From: Candidatus Omnitrophota bacterium
Lineage (GTDB): Bacteria > Omnitrophota > Gorgyraeia > Zapsychrales > Zapsychraceae
Direction of reading: 5' to 3'
Length of the DNA stretch: 54,472 nucleotides
NCBI GenBank assembly: GCA_020053475.1
Contig: JAGVNC010000018.1
Location: forward strand, 1-54,472
Shown here: piece by piece, positions 15,984 through 24,692 of the stretch
How positions within the stretch are numbered: position 1 is the first letter of the stretch
How the letters are laid out: each line of letters starts with the position of its first letter
Position numbers and translations under genes: made by a program
The notes under the pieces: model-generated
Database searches by the model: none
Seen by the model: the letters and a program-made list of their open reading frames with translations, nothing else
Told to the model about the DNA's origin: nothing

Positions 15984-16523
15984 TTATTTAGTTACTGATT
16001 TTCCTTGTTTCCGACGAACGACTTCACCAAGGTAGCGAAATCCTTTCCCCTTATACGGCTCAGCCTGTTTCGTATCGCGAATCCGGGCCGCTGTTTGTCC
16101 GAGGACAATTTCATCCACGCTTTCCAAAATGATGGATGTCTGGCTTGGAACCGATGCCTTTACCATTTTGGGGACTTCGAACTCAACCGGATGGCTCAAC
16201 CCAAGATTGAACACAAGATTCGACCCTTTTAATTGGGCTCGGAACCCGATGCCTTGTAATTCCAATTCCCGTTTATGCCCGTCCGTTACGCCTTGGATGA
16301 CCTTAGCTAAAAGAGCACGCGTCGTCCCATGATTGGCGCGGTCCTGTTTGGCATCGCGCTGACGAGTAATGATCAATTGATCGTCCTTGACGGCTGCCTG
16401 AATACCTGCGGGGAGGGCAAAGTCTACTTTCCCCTTCGGACCTTCCAGATGAACGCCGGAATCCTGGATGGTGATCTTCACATTCTTGGGAACAGCGATA
16501 GGAACTTTTCCTTTACGTGACAT
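15984..16523 (-). CDS. rplF: 50S ribosomal protein L6
   Basis: L6 (179 residues) binds 23S rRNA near the factor-binding site. Two L6 repeats are visible, with HGTTRALLAKVIQGVTDG and the C-terminal RDTKQAEPYKGKGFRYLGEVVRRKQGK. It follows rpsH by 4 bases. Confidence 0.98.
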   Translation of the reverse strand: MSRKGKVPIAVPKNVKITIQDSGVHLEGPKGKVDFALPAGIQAAVKDDQLIITRQRDAKQDRANHGTTRALLAKVIQGVTDGHKRELELQGIGFRAQLKGSNLVFNLGLSHPVEFEVPKMVKASVPSQTSIILESVDEIVLGQTAARIRDTKQAEPYKGKGFRYLGEVVRRKQGKSVTK

Positions 16524-16527
16524 AACG

Positions 16528-16923
16528 TTACCAAATATGGCAGATCACTTCTCCGCCGACCTTTAATTTTCTTGCTTCTTTATCCGAAACAACACCTTTG
16601 GAAGTGGAGATGACCGCCGTGCCTAACCCATTAAGAACGCGAGGCAAATCTTGGCGGTCCACATAAACTCTCAATCCTGATTTTGAAATCCTTTGAAGGT
16701 CGATAATGACACTCTTTTTGCCATCGTATTTTAAATAAACCTTATAGATCCCTTGGGCGGTGGGCTTCATGAGGCGAAAATCCTCAATGTACCCGTCTTG
16801 TTTAAAAATCTCTAAAACTTCCCCAATAAGTTTCGACGCCGGCACATCCACCGTTTCTGCTTTCGCTTGAATGGCGTTACGCACGCGCGTTAACATATCA
16901 CTGATCGGATCATTAATAGACAT
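16528..16923 (-). CDS. rpsH: 30S ribosomal protein S8
   Basis: S8 (131 residues) is a primary 16S rRNA binder and the known spc operon repressor in E. coli. MSINDPISDMLTRVRNA and the C-terminal STSKGVVSDKEARKLKVGGEVICHIW are characteristic. Whether it regulates here cannot be told from the sequence. Confidence 0.98.
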   Translation of the reverse strand: MSINDPISDMLTRVRNAIQAKAETVDVPASKLIGEVLEIFKQDGYIEDFRLMKPTAQGIYKVYLKYDGKKSVIIDLQRISKSGLRVYVDRQDLPRVLNGLGTAVISTSKGVVSDKEARKLKVGGEVICHIW

Positions 16924-16947
16924 GAATGAATTCTCTCCCTTTGATTC

Positions 16948-17133
16948 TTACCAACTGGCTTTTTTAACTCCTGGGATTTCACCCCTCCAGGCCAATTCTC
17001 TAAAACAAATACGGCAAACATTAAACCGGCGGAGAAACGCTCGCGAGCGGCCACATAAGTGGCAACGATTGTAGCGACGGGTGGAAAATTTTGCTGGACG
17101 AGACGATTTAATAATTAATGATTTTTTGGCCAT
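16948..17133 (-). CDS. rpsN: 30S ribosomal protein S14, zinc-binding type (type Z)
   Basis: The 61-residue short form has two CxxC pairs (CHLCGR and CRICFR), the zinc-ribbon type S14 rather than the long 101-residue type. The C-terminal [17 protein letters not shown] is diagnostic. It lies between rplE and rpsH. Confidence 0.98.
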   Translation of the reverse strand: MAKKSLIIKSSRPAKFSTRRYNRCHLCGRSRAFLRRFNVCRICFRELAWRGEIPGVKKASW

Positions 17134-17139
17134 AATCCC

Positions 17140-17691
17140 TTAGTCTTTTCTCTTTTTAAAAGGCACCCCAAACAAGATTAAGAGTTCCTGCGTGTATTCT
17201 TTGGGGCCCGCATTAAAAACAAACGTTATATCCATCCCTTGAGGATTCAAAATTCTTCCTGTTTCAATTTCAGGGAAAATCGCTTGATCGGAAATACCTA
17301 ACGAAAAATTCCCTTTTCCGTCAAAAGACTTAGCAGAAACGCCGTTAAAATCCCGAAGCCGCGGCAAACAAATACTGACCAACCGATCCATAAATTCATA
17401 CATTCTGGCACGACGTAACGTCACCTTGCAGCCGATCGGCAGATTTTCTCTCAATTTAAAATTGGAAATCGCCTTTTTGGAACGGGTCATCATGGGTTTT
17501 TGACCGGTAATCGTGGCGAGGTCAGCCATGGCGTTTTCCAAAATCTTCATGTCCCCGATCGCCTTCCCCACACCCATATTAATCACGATTTTTTCTAGCC
17601 GGGGAACGGACAGGACATTCTTAATCCCAAACTTTTCTTGCATGGCGGGAACGATTTTTTCAAAATATTTTTCTTGTAAGCGTGGTCTCAT
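17140..17691 (-). CDS. rplE: 50S ribosomal protein L5
   Basis: L5 binds 5S rRNA and contacts the P-site t[42 protein letters not shown] and [21 protein letters not shown] are all present. I use the ATG at 17691 (183 residues); the frame could also begin two codons earlier at a TTG. It follows rplX by 14 bases. Confidence 0.98.
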   Translation of the reverse strand: MRPRLQEKYFEKIVPAMQEKFGIKNVLSVPRLEKIVINMGVGKAIGDMKILENAMADLATITGQKPMMTRSKKAISNFKLRENLPIGCKVTLRRARMYEFMDRLVSICLPRLRDFNGVSAKSFDGKGNFSLGISDQAIFPEIETGRILNPQGMDITFVFNAGPKEYTQELLILFGVPFKKRKD

Positions 17692-17705
17692 GATCAATAC
17701 TCGTA

Positions 17706-18017
17706 TTAAATATTTTCTCCGGAAGTTTTCGACACCCGTATTTTAGATCCGTCTTTAAGGATTGACATGCTAAACCGTGCCGGCTTATTCGTTTTTTTAT
17801 CGACTAACATTAAATTCGATACATGAATCGGTGCCTCTAGCTCGATGAATCCCCCTTGCTGGTCTTGCTGGGTTCTTCGCTTTGCTTTTTTAACTAAATT
17901 GAGTTTTTCAACCAAGGCCCGTTGACGTTTAGGGAAAACCCTTAACACTTTACCGGTTTTGCCTCGGTCTTTTCCCACCGTAATCATGACGGTATCGTCT
18001 TTTTTGATATGCAACAT
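17706..18017 (-). CDS. rplX: 50S ribosomal protein L24
   Basis: L24 (103 residues) starts 50S assembly. A KOW motif ([30 protein letters not shown]) at the N-terminus is followed by the conserved [17 protein letters not shown]. It lies 2 bases past rplN. Confidence 0.98.
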   Translation of the reverse strand: MLHIKKDDTVMITVGKDRGKTGKVLRVFPKRQRALVEKLNLVKKAKRRTQQDQQGGFIELEAPIHVSNLMLVDKKTNKPARFSMSILKDGSKIRVSKTSGENI

Positions 18018-18019
18018 CT

Positions 18020-18388
18020 TTATACCACCTCAGGGGCTAACGAAACAATCTTCATGTACTCCAAATTCCTTAATTCACGGGCAATCGGGCCAAAAACGCG
18101 CGTCCCTTTAGGGTTTCCTGCCTCATCGATAATCACAACCGCGTTTGTATCAAAACGAACATACGTCCCGTCTTTACGCCGAATTGGGAATTTCGTCCTG
18201 ACAATAATCGCCTTGGCCTTGTCGCCTTTTTTAATGGCAGAGTCGGGAGAAGCTTCCTTAATATTGACACTAATAATATCACCAATCTGGGCCATTCTGC
18301 GGCCTCTGCGGTGGATGACGCCGATCATCGAAGCCTTGCGGGCCCCCGAATTATCGGCCACATCTAAAACTGTCTTCATATAAATCAT
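18020..18388 (-). CDS. rplN: 50S ribosomal protein L14
   Basis: With the start at the ATG at 18386-18388 the protein is MIYMKTVLDVADNSGARK..., 122 residues, the standard L14 length. That ATG overlaps the rpsQ stop as ATGA, which favours it over an upstream in-frame start that would add 14 atypical residues. L14 forms an intersubunit bridge. Confidence 0.98.
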   Translation of the reverse strand: MIYMKTVLDVADNSGARKASMIGVIHRRGRRMAQIGDIISVNIKEASPDSAIKKGDKAKAIIVRTKFPIRRKDGTYVRFDTNAVVIIDEAGNPKGTRVFGPIARELRNLEYMKIVSLAPEVV

Positions 18389-18663
18389 TGCTGGGTCGCC
18401 CCTGTTTTGAGAATATCCCGAATAATCCAACGTTTATCTTTCGACAAGGGTCGTGTTTCCATGATGCGGACAAGATCTCCGGTTTTGGTTTCGTTCTTTT
18501 CATCATGAGCCTTATATTTCACAGCGGCCTTAACGACTTTTTGATATTTGGCGTGCTTAGTCAACCAGACAACCTGAACGACACGCGTTTTATTCATCTT
18601 GTCGCTTAAAACCGTTCCCTCTAAAAATTTCCGTCGATTAAGACGATTTGTTGTTTCGTTCAT
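18385..18663 (-). CDS. rpsQ: 30S ribosomal protein S17
   Basis: S17 (92 residues) is an OB-fold 16S rRNA binder. RRKFLEGTVLSDKMNKTRVVQV and DLVRIMETRPLSKDKRW are characteristic. It overlaps rpmC and rplN by 4 bases each, so all three are likely translationally coupled. Confidence 0.98.
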   Translation of the reverse strand: MNETTNRLNRRKFLEGTVLSDKMNKTRVVQVVWLTKHAKYQKVVKAAVKYKAHDEKNETKTGDLVRIMETRPLSKDKRWIIRDILKTGATQQ

Positions 18664-18854
18664 TCTTTCGTATCTCTCTGTTTTAAAAGCGTTAAAATAC
18701 GGGCGATATCTCGTTTGAGCAGTTTAAACCGATGGGGCTTCTCCACACGGCTCATCTTTTTCTGGTAACTAAGCTCGGACAATTCCTTTTTAAAAGACTT
18801 TTGTTTCGTTACTAAATCTTCGGAGCTCATTTGTTGAAATTCTGTGATTTTCAT
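18660..18854 (-). CDS. rpmC: 50S ribosomal protein L29
   Basis: L29 (64 residues) is a helical hairpin beside the exit tunnel. The pattern MKITEFQQMSSEDL...LKRDIARILTLLKQR matches the family. It follows rplP by 9 bases. Confidence 0.96.
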   Translation of the reverse strand: MKITEFQQMSSEDLVTKQKSFKKELSELSYQKKMSRVEKPHRFKLLKRDIARILTLLKQRDTKE

Positions 18855-18863
18855 TTTGCAATC

Positions 18864-19280
18864 CTATTGAGACGTCCGGGTGATAAATTTTGACCGGACG
18901 GGTAATTTAAAGGCCACTAATCGAAACACCATTTTGGCTAATTCTTCAGGAACGCCTCCCAATTCAAACATCACTTTCCCTCGTTTAACGCAAGCGACCC
19001 AATGATCAACATCACCTTTTCCTTTTCCCATACGGGTTTCCGCAGGTTTTTTCGTCACAGGCTTGTGAGGGAAAATATTGATATAAAGTTTCCCAACGCC
19101 TTTCAGTTTGCGGGCGATCACAACACGGCTGGCTTCGATATGATTCGCTTTGACCAAACCGTTATCCAAGGACTTCAACCCAAATTCCCCGAAATGCAAT
19201 CGGTGCCCTCGGGTGGAAATCCCGCGATTTTTTCCTCGCTGGGCCTTCCGAAATTTAACTTTACGTGGGATAAGTGCCAT
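18864..19280 (-). CDS. rplP: 50S ribosomal protein L16
   Basis: L16 (138 residues) lies near the A-site tRNA elbow. PRKVKFRKAQRGKNRG, GRKP-like RMGKGKGDVDHWVACVKRGKVMFELGG and the C-terminal KLPVRSKFITR are characteristic. Confidence 0.98.
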   Translation of the reverse strand: MALIPRKVKFRKAQRGKNRGISTRGHRLHFGEFGLKSLDNGLVKANHIEASRVVIARKLKGVGKLYINIFPHKPVTKKPAETRMGKGKGDVDHWVACVKRGKVMFELGGVPEELAKMVFRLVAFKLPVRSKFITRTSQ

Positions 19281-19307
19281 ATAAATAATTTCCTATAATC
19301 TTTGTAG

Positions 19308-19997
19308 CTATTCGCCTGAGTGAACCCCGGGGGCAATGACACTAGGACCTTGACTTTGTTTTTTCTTTTCCTTAATAATATCCCCCTTATAAATCCACGC
19401 CTTGACGCCTAAAAGTCCGTATGTCGTTAACGCTTCGGCAAATCCATAATCAATGTTGGCGCGGAATGTCTGCAAGGGTAATTTGCCTTCTCGATAATGC
19501 TCACGACGAGCCATTTCTGCACCGTTCAATCGTCCCGCACAGCTGATTTTGATTCCTTGGGCGCCGGCATTCATCGCATTTTCAATTGCGCGTTTCATGG
19601 CTCGACGAAAAGCAATCCGTTTTTCCAATTGAAATGCCACGTTTTGGGCCACCAACTGCGCTTCGATCGAAGGATTCTTGATTTCACGCGGTTCAATTGC
19701 AATTTCTTTGGTAGATATTTTCCCTAATTCCTGACGCAATTTATCAATATCCGCTCCTCGGCGGCCAATAATCACTCCGGGACGAGCGGTATAAATAATG
19801 ATCTTTGTTTTTTCGGCCAAACGCTCAATAACAACCTTGGCCACAGCGGCTTGGACAAAACGTTTTTTAATAAATTGACGAATCTTGTAGTCCTCAACAA
19901 CATTCTTGCAATACTCTTTCTTATCGGCAAACCACAAACTCCTCCAGTTCTCGATATATCCTATTCTCAGCAATATTGGACTAACTTTTTGACCCAC
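19308..19997 (-). CDS. rpsC: 30S ribosomal protein S3
   Basis: S3 (229 residues) has a KH domain with the GVIIGRRGADIDKLRQEL signature and the C-terminal domain starting GRLNGAEMARREHYREGKLPLQTFRANIDYG. It lines the mRNA entry channel. The start is GTG with AAGGGAG 5 bases upstream. It follows rplV by 11 bases. Confidence 0.98.
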   Translation of the reverse strand: MGQKVSPILLRIGYIENWRSLWFADKKEYCKNVVEDYKIRQFIKKRFVQAAVAKVVIERLAEKTKIIIYTARPGVIIGRRGADIDKLRQELGKISTKEIAIEPREIKNPSIEAQLVAQNVAFQLEKRIAFRRAMKRAIENAMNAGAQGIKISCAGRLNGAEMARREHYREGKLPLQTFRANIDYGFAEALTTYGLLGVKAWIYKGDIIKEKKKQSQGPSVIAPGVHSGE

Positions 19998-20008
19998 GTT
20001 TTCTCCCT

Positions 20009-20347
20009 TTACTTGGCTGTAATAACATCCAGTTCAATGGTTAAATGAGTTGTTCTTTTTAAAATCCCTGTCGCACGGCCAAACGCCGCGGCTCTAAAAC
20101 GTTTCCAGCTCGGACCTTTATCAGCCGTAATTTTGGAAACATAGAGTTGCCCTTCAGTCAGCCCTTTGGTTTTGGCATTGGTGACAGCCGAGTTAAGGAC
20201 TTTGGCAATATCATTCGTCGATCGTTTGGTGACATGCGTTAAAATAACCAATGATGTCGGGACGTCTTTCCCGCGAATCAAATCGATCACTTGTCGGACC
20301 TTGCGGGACGATAATCGAATATGTTTTCCTTTCGCTTGAGCGATCAT
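20009..20347 (-). CDS. rplV: 50S ribosomal protein L22
   Basis: L22 (112 residues) has a long beta hairpin in the exit tunnel, the site of some macrolide-resistance changes. RLSSRKVRQVIDLIRGKDV and SWKRFRAAAFGRATGILKRTTHLTIEL match the family. Confidence 0.98.
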   Translation of the reverse strand: MIAQAKGKHIRLSSRKVRQVIDLIRGKDVPTSLVILTHVTKRSTNDIAKVLNSAVTNAKTKGLTEGQLYVSKITADKGPSWKRFRAAAFGRATGILKRTTHLTIELDVITAK

Positions 20348-20366
20348 TTCTATTCCTAAATAATCA

Positions 20367-20654
20367 TTACGTTAATTGAGATGCTTTTTTCGCCTTGACC
20401 CCGCCGTGTTTCTTAAATGTTCTTGTGGGGGCAAAATCACCTAATTTATAACCCACCATATTTTCCGTAATGAACACAGGGACATGTTTGCGCCCATCAT
20501 AGACAGCAATTGTATAACCGACAAAATCCGGAGTCACGGTGGATCGTCTTGACCAAGTTTTCACAGGTTGTCGTGTCCCGGATCGGATCATTTTTTCTAC
20601 TTTTTTGACGAGAGTCGCTTCAACATAAGGCCCTTTTTTAATCGAACGTGCCAT
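20367..20654 (-). CDS. rpsS: 30S ribosomal protein S19
   Basis: S19 (95 residues) lies in the 30S head. [49 protein letters not shown] and [13 protein letters not shown] are characteristic. Confidence 0.98.
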   Translation of the reverse strand: MARSIKKGPYVEATLVKKVEKMIRSGTRQPVKTWSRRSTVTPDFVGYTIAVYDGRKHVPVFITENMVGYKLGDFAPTRTFKKHGGVKAKKASQLT

Positions 20655-20656
20655 GA

Positions 20657-21511
20657 TTAACTTTCCCTTTGCTTTTTAACGATTCTTCTCCGGACAATAT
20701 AAACATTCGAATATTTTTTCCGGGTTCTTGTCTTAAGCCCCTTACTGGCTTGGCCCCACGGCGATACTGGGTGTGGGTTCCCTTGCGGTGCCTTACCTTC
20801 GCCGCCTCCATGGGGATGATCGACAGGATTCATCGCAGCCCCGCGCACATGAGGTTTTCGGCCTAACCAGCGATTTCTTCCGGCCTTTCCAATAGAACGC
20901 GATTCATGCTCAACATTACCGATTTGACCGATGGTCGCACGGCAATCGATATTAATTTTGCGCACTTCACTGGAAGGCATCCGTAAAAACGCATAATCGC
21001 CTTCTTTCGCCATCAATTGAGCTGAAGTTCCTGCGGAACGGGCAATCTGCCCGCCTTTCCCCGGCTTTAATTCAATATTATGAATGGCTGTCCCTAGAGG
21101 GACCCGTCGTAAAGGCAAACAATTGCCCGCCATAATCTCTGCATCCTTGTCGATCGTGCTGATCACTTTTGCGCCGACGCGTAAATCGAGAGGAGCCAGG
21201 ATATAAGTTTTAGTCCCATCCGGGTATCGAATCAACGCAATCCGGCACGTACGGTTGGGATCATATTCGATCGCTAATACATCCGCCACCTCATCGATGC
21301 GGTTACGCTTAAAATCAATCAACCGATACATCCGCTTATGCCCACCACCGCGAAAACGTGTCGTGATGCGGCCATACATATTCCGGCCACCCGTACTCTT
21401 AATCGGCCGCAATAAAGATTTTTCCGGTGTCGATTTCGTAATTTCGGCAAAATCCGAGATGATTGCGTGACGCACGCCATTCGTTGTGGGTTTAAATCGT
21501 TTCAATCCCAT
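20657..21511 (-). CDS. rplB: 50S ribosomal protein L2
   Basis: L2 (284 residues) is needed for subunit joining and peptidyl transferase assembly. [25 protein letters not shown]-type N-terminal sequence, the histidine-bearing [12 protein letters not shown] loop and the C-terminal RRRIVKK are seen. It follows rplW by one base and precedes rpsS by 2 bases. Confidence 0.98.
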   Translation of the reverse strand: MGLKRFKPTTNGVRHAIISDFAEITKSTPEKSLLRPIKSTGGRNMYGRITTRFRGGGHKRMYRLIDFKRNRIDEVADVLAIEYDPNRTCRIALIRYPDGTKTYILAPLDLRVGAKVISTIDKDAEIMAGNCLPLRRVPLGTAIHNIELKPGKGGQIARSAGTSAQLMAKEGDYAFLRMPSSEVRKINIDCRATIGQIGNVEHESRSIGKAGRNRWLGRKPHVRGAAMNPVDHPHGGGEGKAPQGNPHPVSPWGQASKGLKTRTRKKYSNVYIVRRRIVKKQRES

Positions 21512-21512
21512 A

Positions 21513-21791
21513 TTAAGCTACCTCAATTTTCTGGCCTTCGATTAATGTGACGACGGCCTTTTTCCAATCGCTTGTATAACCCATTTCTTGGCGGACGCGT
21601 TTACTTTTCCCGGGCATCATTTGCGTATGCACAGACTTTACTTTGACGTTATAAATTTCTTCAACGGATTTTTTAATCATGATTTTATTGGCACTCACAG
21701 CAACGTGAAACAAATATTTTCCTCGCGGCTCCAGCATGGTCGCTTTTTCTGTCCGGATGATCGTTTTAACGACATCGTAGCAGGTGATCAT
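21513..21791 (-). CDS. rplW: 50S ribosomal protein L23
   Basis: L23 (92 residues) docks trigger factor and SRP at the exit tunnel. [31 protein letters not shown] and [20 protein letters not shown] are characteristic. It overlaps the rplD stop by 4 bases. Confidence 0.98.
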   Translation of the reverse strand: MITCYDVVKTIIRTEKATMLEPRGKYLFHVAVSANKIMIKKSVEEIYNVKVKSVHTQMMPGKSKRVRQEMGYTSDWKKAVVTLIEGQKIEVA

Positions 21792-22414
21792 ATCTTTACT
21801 CTCACTAATAAATTTTTAACGGCTGTTTTCGTGACCAATAATTTTTTATTCTTTAAAATGTCGTAGGCATTGACATCCTCAGAGCGCATAATATGAAAAT
21901 GTCCAATATTTCTAGAAGAGCGCAGGATGCTTGGGTCACAGCCATCTAATAAAGCCAAAATTTTTCCTTTTAACTTTAACGCATTTAAAATTTTTGCGAA
22001 TTCTTTTGTCTTGCTCAATGGGTCTTTTAAGTCAACCACGCACAATAAATCTTTGTCCTGATATTTCGCGTTGAGGCTTTCTCTTAACGCCACGCGCTTA
22101 ATTTTTTTAGGAATATCATAGCTAAAATCGCGCGGGTGCGGGCCGAAAATAACTCCACCGCCAACCCATAAAGGAGACCGCGATGATCCATGGCGCGCAC
22201 GCCCTGTCCCTTTTTGCCGCCAAGGTTTTTTCCCGCCACCAGAAACTTCCCCGCGTGTTTTGGTGGCCGCGTTCCCCTGACGGGCTGACGCAAGATACTT
22301 AACAATCGCTTGGTGCAGAACATGACGATTCACGCTTTGGCCAAAAATGGCATCGGGCAATTCGATCGTTTCTTTTTCTTTTCCTGCAATATCTAAGACT
22401 GGAAATTTAGCCAT
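21788..22414 (-). CDS. rplD: 50S ribosomal protein L4
   Basis: L4 (208 residues) has the conserved tunnel-reaching loop ATKTRGEVSGGGKKPWRQKGTGRARHG and FGPHPRDFSYDIPKK. In E. coli L4 also represses the S10 operon; there is no visible S10 leader of that kind here. It starts one base after rplC. Confidence 0.98.
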   Translation of the reverse strand: MAKFPVLDIAGKEKETIELPDAIFGQSVNRHVLHQAIVKYLASARQGNAATKTRGEVSGGGKKPWRQKGTGRARHGSSRSPLWVGGGVIFGPHPRDFSYDIPKKIKRVALRESLNAKYQDKDLLCVVDLKDPLSKTKEFAKILNALKLKGKILALLDGCDPSILRSSRNIGHFHIMRSEDVNAYDILKNKKLLVTKTAVKNLLVRVKI

Positions 22415-22415
22415 G

Positions 22416-23126
22416 TTATTTTCCTTTACCCGCCGCCTTAGCCTTACTTTGTTTCATCGGATTTTTCTTCTGCTCAACAACGGGCTTTTGCTCATCAAGC
22501 TCTCGGAATTTTTTCTTCAAGGCTAAATTGATCACAACAACCCCGTTTTTATATCCCGGGATCGCGCCTTTAATGAGTAATATATTTTGTTCAAGATCGA
22601 CGTCCATCACCCGTAATGATTGGACAGTGCGTGTCACTGCACCCATATGCCCGGGCATATGCCGTCCACGGAAAACTCTCGAAGGATCTTCGCTGGAGCT
22701 AATGGACCCAACTCGCCGGTGATGCATAGACCCGTGTGTTGCTGGCCCACCCGACCATCCCCAACGTTTCATCCCGCCCTGGAACCCTTTTCCGATGCTC
22801 GTTCCGGTAACATCGACAAAATCTCCCGGACGAAAAATTTCCGCCTTAATCTCTTGGCCAACTTTATAATCTTTATTATCGGACGATTCCATCTCTTTGA
22901 CGATTTTCATAGGGCTAACGCCAATTTTCTTAAAATAACCCTGCTGCGGTTTTGACACCTTGGATTCTTTAAGAGGGGCATACCCCAATTTAATGCGCAA
23001 AGGAGATTCGAGAATCTCTAAGATGGTGCACGGCCCCGCTTCAACAACGGTGACGGGAAAAACATTCCCTTCCTTGTTGAAATGTTGCGTCATGCCTAAT
23101 TTTTTCCCAATCAGTCCGCGAATCAT
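22416..23126 (-). CDS. rplC: 50S ribosomal protein L3 with a basic C-terminal tail
   Basis: L3 reaches the peptidyl transferase centre. [36 protein letters not shown] and [20 protein letters not shown] are diagnostic. At 236 residues it is about 25 longer than usual; the surplus is a Lys/Gln/Ala-rich tail ending KAKAAGKGK. It overlaps rpsJ by 4 bases. Confidence 0.98.
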   Translation of the reverse strand: MIRGLIGKKLGMTQHFNKEGNVFPVTVVEAGPCTILEILESPLRIKLGYAPLKESKVSKPQQGYFKKIGVSPMKIVKEMESSDNKDYKVGQEIKAEIFRPGDFVDVTGTSIGKGFQGGMKRWGWSGGPATHGSMHHRRVGSISSSEDPSRVFRGRHMPGHMGAVTRTVQSLRVMDVDLEQNILLIKGAIPGYKNGVVVINLALKKKFRELDEQKPVVEQKKNPMKQSKAKAAGKGK

Positions 23127-23425
23127 TGTTTGATCTCTACATCGACCCCTGCCGGCAAGTTGAGTTTACGTAAAGCTTCAACCGTTTTCGCGGTTGGCTC
23201 GACTAAATCAATCAGGCGTTTATGAGTCGCTAATTGAAATTGCTCTCGTGATTTTTTGTCAATGACAGGTGAACGCAGGACCGTATAGAGTTCTTTCTTC
23301 GTCGGCAAAGGCACCGGACCGCAAACCTTCGCACCCGTGCGGATCGCCGTATCGACAATTTCCTGCGCCGACTGATCGATCAACCGATGATCATAGGCTT
23401 TTAATTTAATGCGTATCTTTTGCAT
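23123..23425 (-). CDS. rpsJ: 30S ribosomal protein S10
   Basis: S10 also acts as NusE in antitermination with NusB. The ATG at 23423-23425 gives [17 protein letters not shown]..., 100 residues, the usual size, and has AGGGAA 4 bases upstream. A TTG seven codons earlier is unlikely. Downstream of tuf by 27 bases, it joins the str and S10 operons. Confidence 0.98.
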   Translation of the reverse strand: MQKIRIKLKAYDHRLIDQSAQEIVDTAIRTGAKVCGPVPLPTKKELYTVLRSPVIDKKSREQFQLATHKRLIDLVEPTAKTVEALRKLNLPAGVDVEIKQ

Positions 23426-23452
23426 CAGATTCCCTAGGTTAGTCAATGATCG

Positions 23453-24646
23453 TTAAGCTAAGATTTCGTGAATAACACCTGCCCCAACGGTACGTCCACC
23501 TTCGCGGATGGCGAAACGTAATTCTTTCTCCATCGCGATAGGAACGATCAGTTCCACTTCCAATTCTACGTTATCGCCGGGCATACACATTTCGCGGCCT
23601 TCCGGAAGCTTAGCATTCCCGGTAACGTCGGTGGTTCTAAAATAGAATTGCGGTCTGTATCCGTTAAAGAACGGCGTATGACGTCCACCTTCTTCTTTGG
23701 TTAAGATGTAAACTTTAGCCTTAAACTTCGTATGAGGCGTAATCGTTCCCTTGGCGGCCAACACTTGCCCGCGTTCGATCTGATTTTTTTCAACCCCGCG
23801 TAATAATAACCCGACGTTGTCACCAGCTTGACCTTCGTCCAATTCCTTGCGGAACATTTCAACACCGGTCACAACTGTTTTCCCAATTTCTTTTTTCATC
23901 CCGACCACGTCGACTTCTTCTCCGACCTTAACTCTTCCGCGTTCGATTCTTCCTGTCGCAACGGTTCCACGACCGGAAATAGAAAAAACGTCTTCGACGG
24001 CCATCGAGAATGGCTTGTCGAGTTCACGAGGAGGTTCGGGAATAAACTCATCAACAGCTTTCATTAAATCCAAAATCGGTTTCGTCTTAACAGCGTCGTC
24101 TGGGTTATTTAACGCATCCAACGCGCTTCCACGAATGATCGGTGTTTTATCCCCGTTGAATTGATATTTGGTTAACAATTCTCTTAATTCAAGTTCAACC
24201 AAGTCTAACAATTCCGCGTCCTGGACTTGATCGCATTTATTCAAAAAAACAACGATCGAAGGAACGTTCACCTGGCGAGCTAAAAGGATATGCTCTTTTG
24301 TTTGAGGCATGGCCCCATCGGCAGCAGACACGACGAGAATCGCTCCATCCATCTGGGCGGCACCGGTAATCATGTTCTTAATATAGTCAGCGTGTCCCGG
24401 ACAGTCAATGTGAGCATAATGTCTCTTATCCGTTTCATACTCAAGATGCGAGATATTGATCGTAACCCCGCGCTCTCTTTCTTCCGGAGCATTGTCGATG
24501 GAAGCGTATGATCTCGCTTCGGCTTTTCCTTGTTTCGCCAAGACCGTTGTAATCGCGGCACTCAGCGTGGTTTTCCCATGGTCGACGTGACCAATGGTCC
24601 CGATGTTTAAGTGTGGCTTATTCCGAATGAATTTTCCTTTAGCCAT
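23453..24646 (-). CDS. tuf: Elongation factor Tu
   Basis: EF-Tu (397 residues) delivers aminoacyl-tRNA to the ribosome. G-motifs are [24 protein letters not shown] and NKCD, and the C-terminal [12 protein letters not shown]-type end ([18 protein letters not shown]) is present. A strong ribosome-binding run AAGGGGGG precedes the ATG. This is the only tuf copy in the window; the second copy often found by tRNA-Trp and secE is absent there. Confidence 0.99.
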   Translation of the reverse strand: MAKGKFIRNKPHLNIGTIGHVDHGKTTLSAAITTVLAKQGKAEARSYASIDNAPEERERGVTINISHLEYETDKRHYAHIDCPGHADYIKNMITGAAQMDGAILVVSAADGAMPQTKEHILLARQVNVPSIVVFLNKCDQVQDAELLDLVELELRELLTKYQFNGDKTPIIRGSALDALNNPDDAVKTKPILDLMKAVDEFIPEPPRELDKPFSMAVEDVFSISGRGTVATGRIERGRVKVGEEVDVVGMKKEIGKTVVTGVEMFRKELDEGQAGDNVGLLLRGVEKNQIERGQVLAAKGTITPHTKFKAKVYILTKEEGGRHTPFFNGYRPQFYFRTTDVTGNAKLPEGREMCMPGDNVELEVELIVPIAMEKELRFAIREGGRTVGAGVIHEILA

Positions 24647-24692
24647 AGTATTTCCCCCCTTTTCCTTTCCTTAATTTCTAAAAGTATTATAT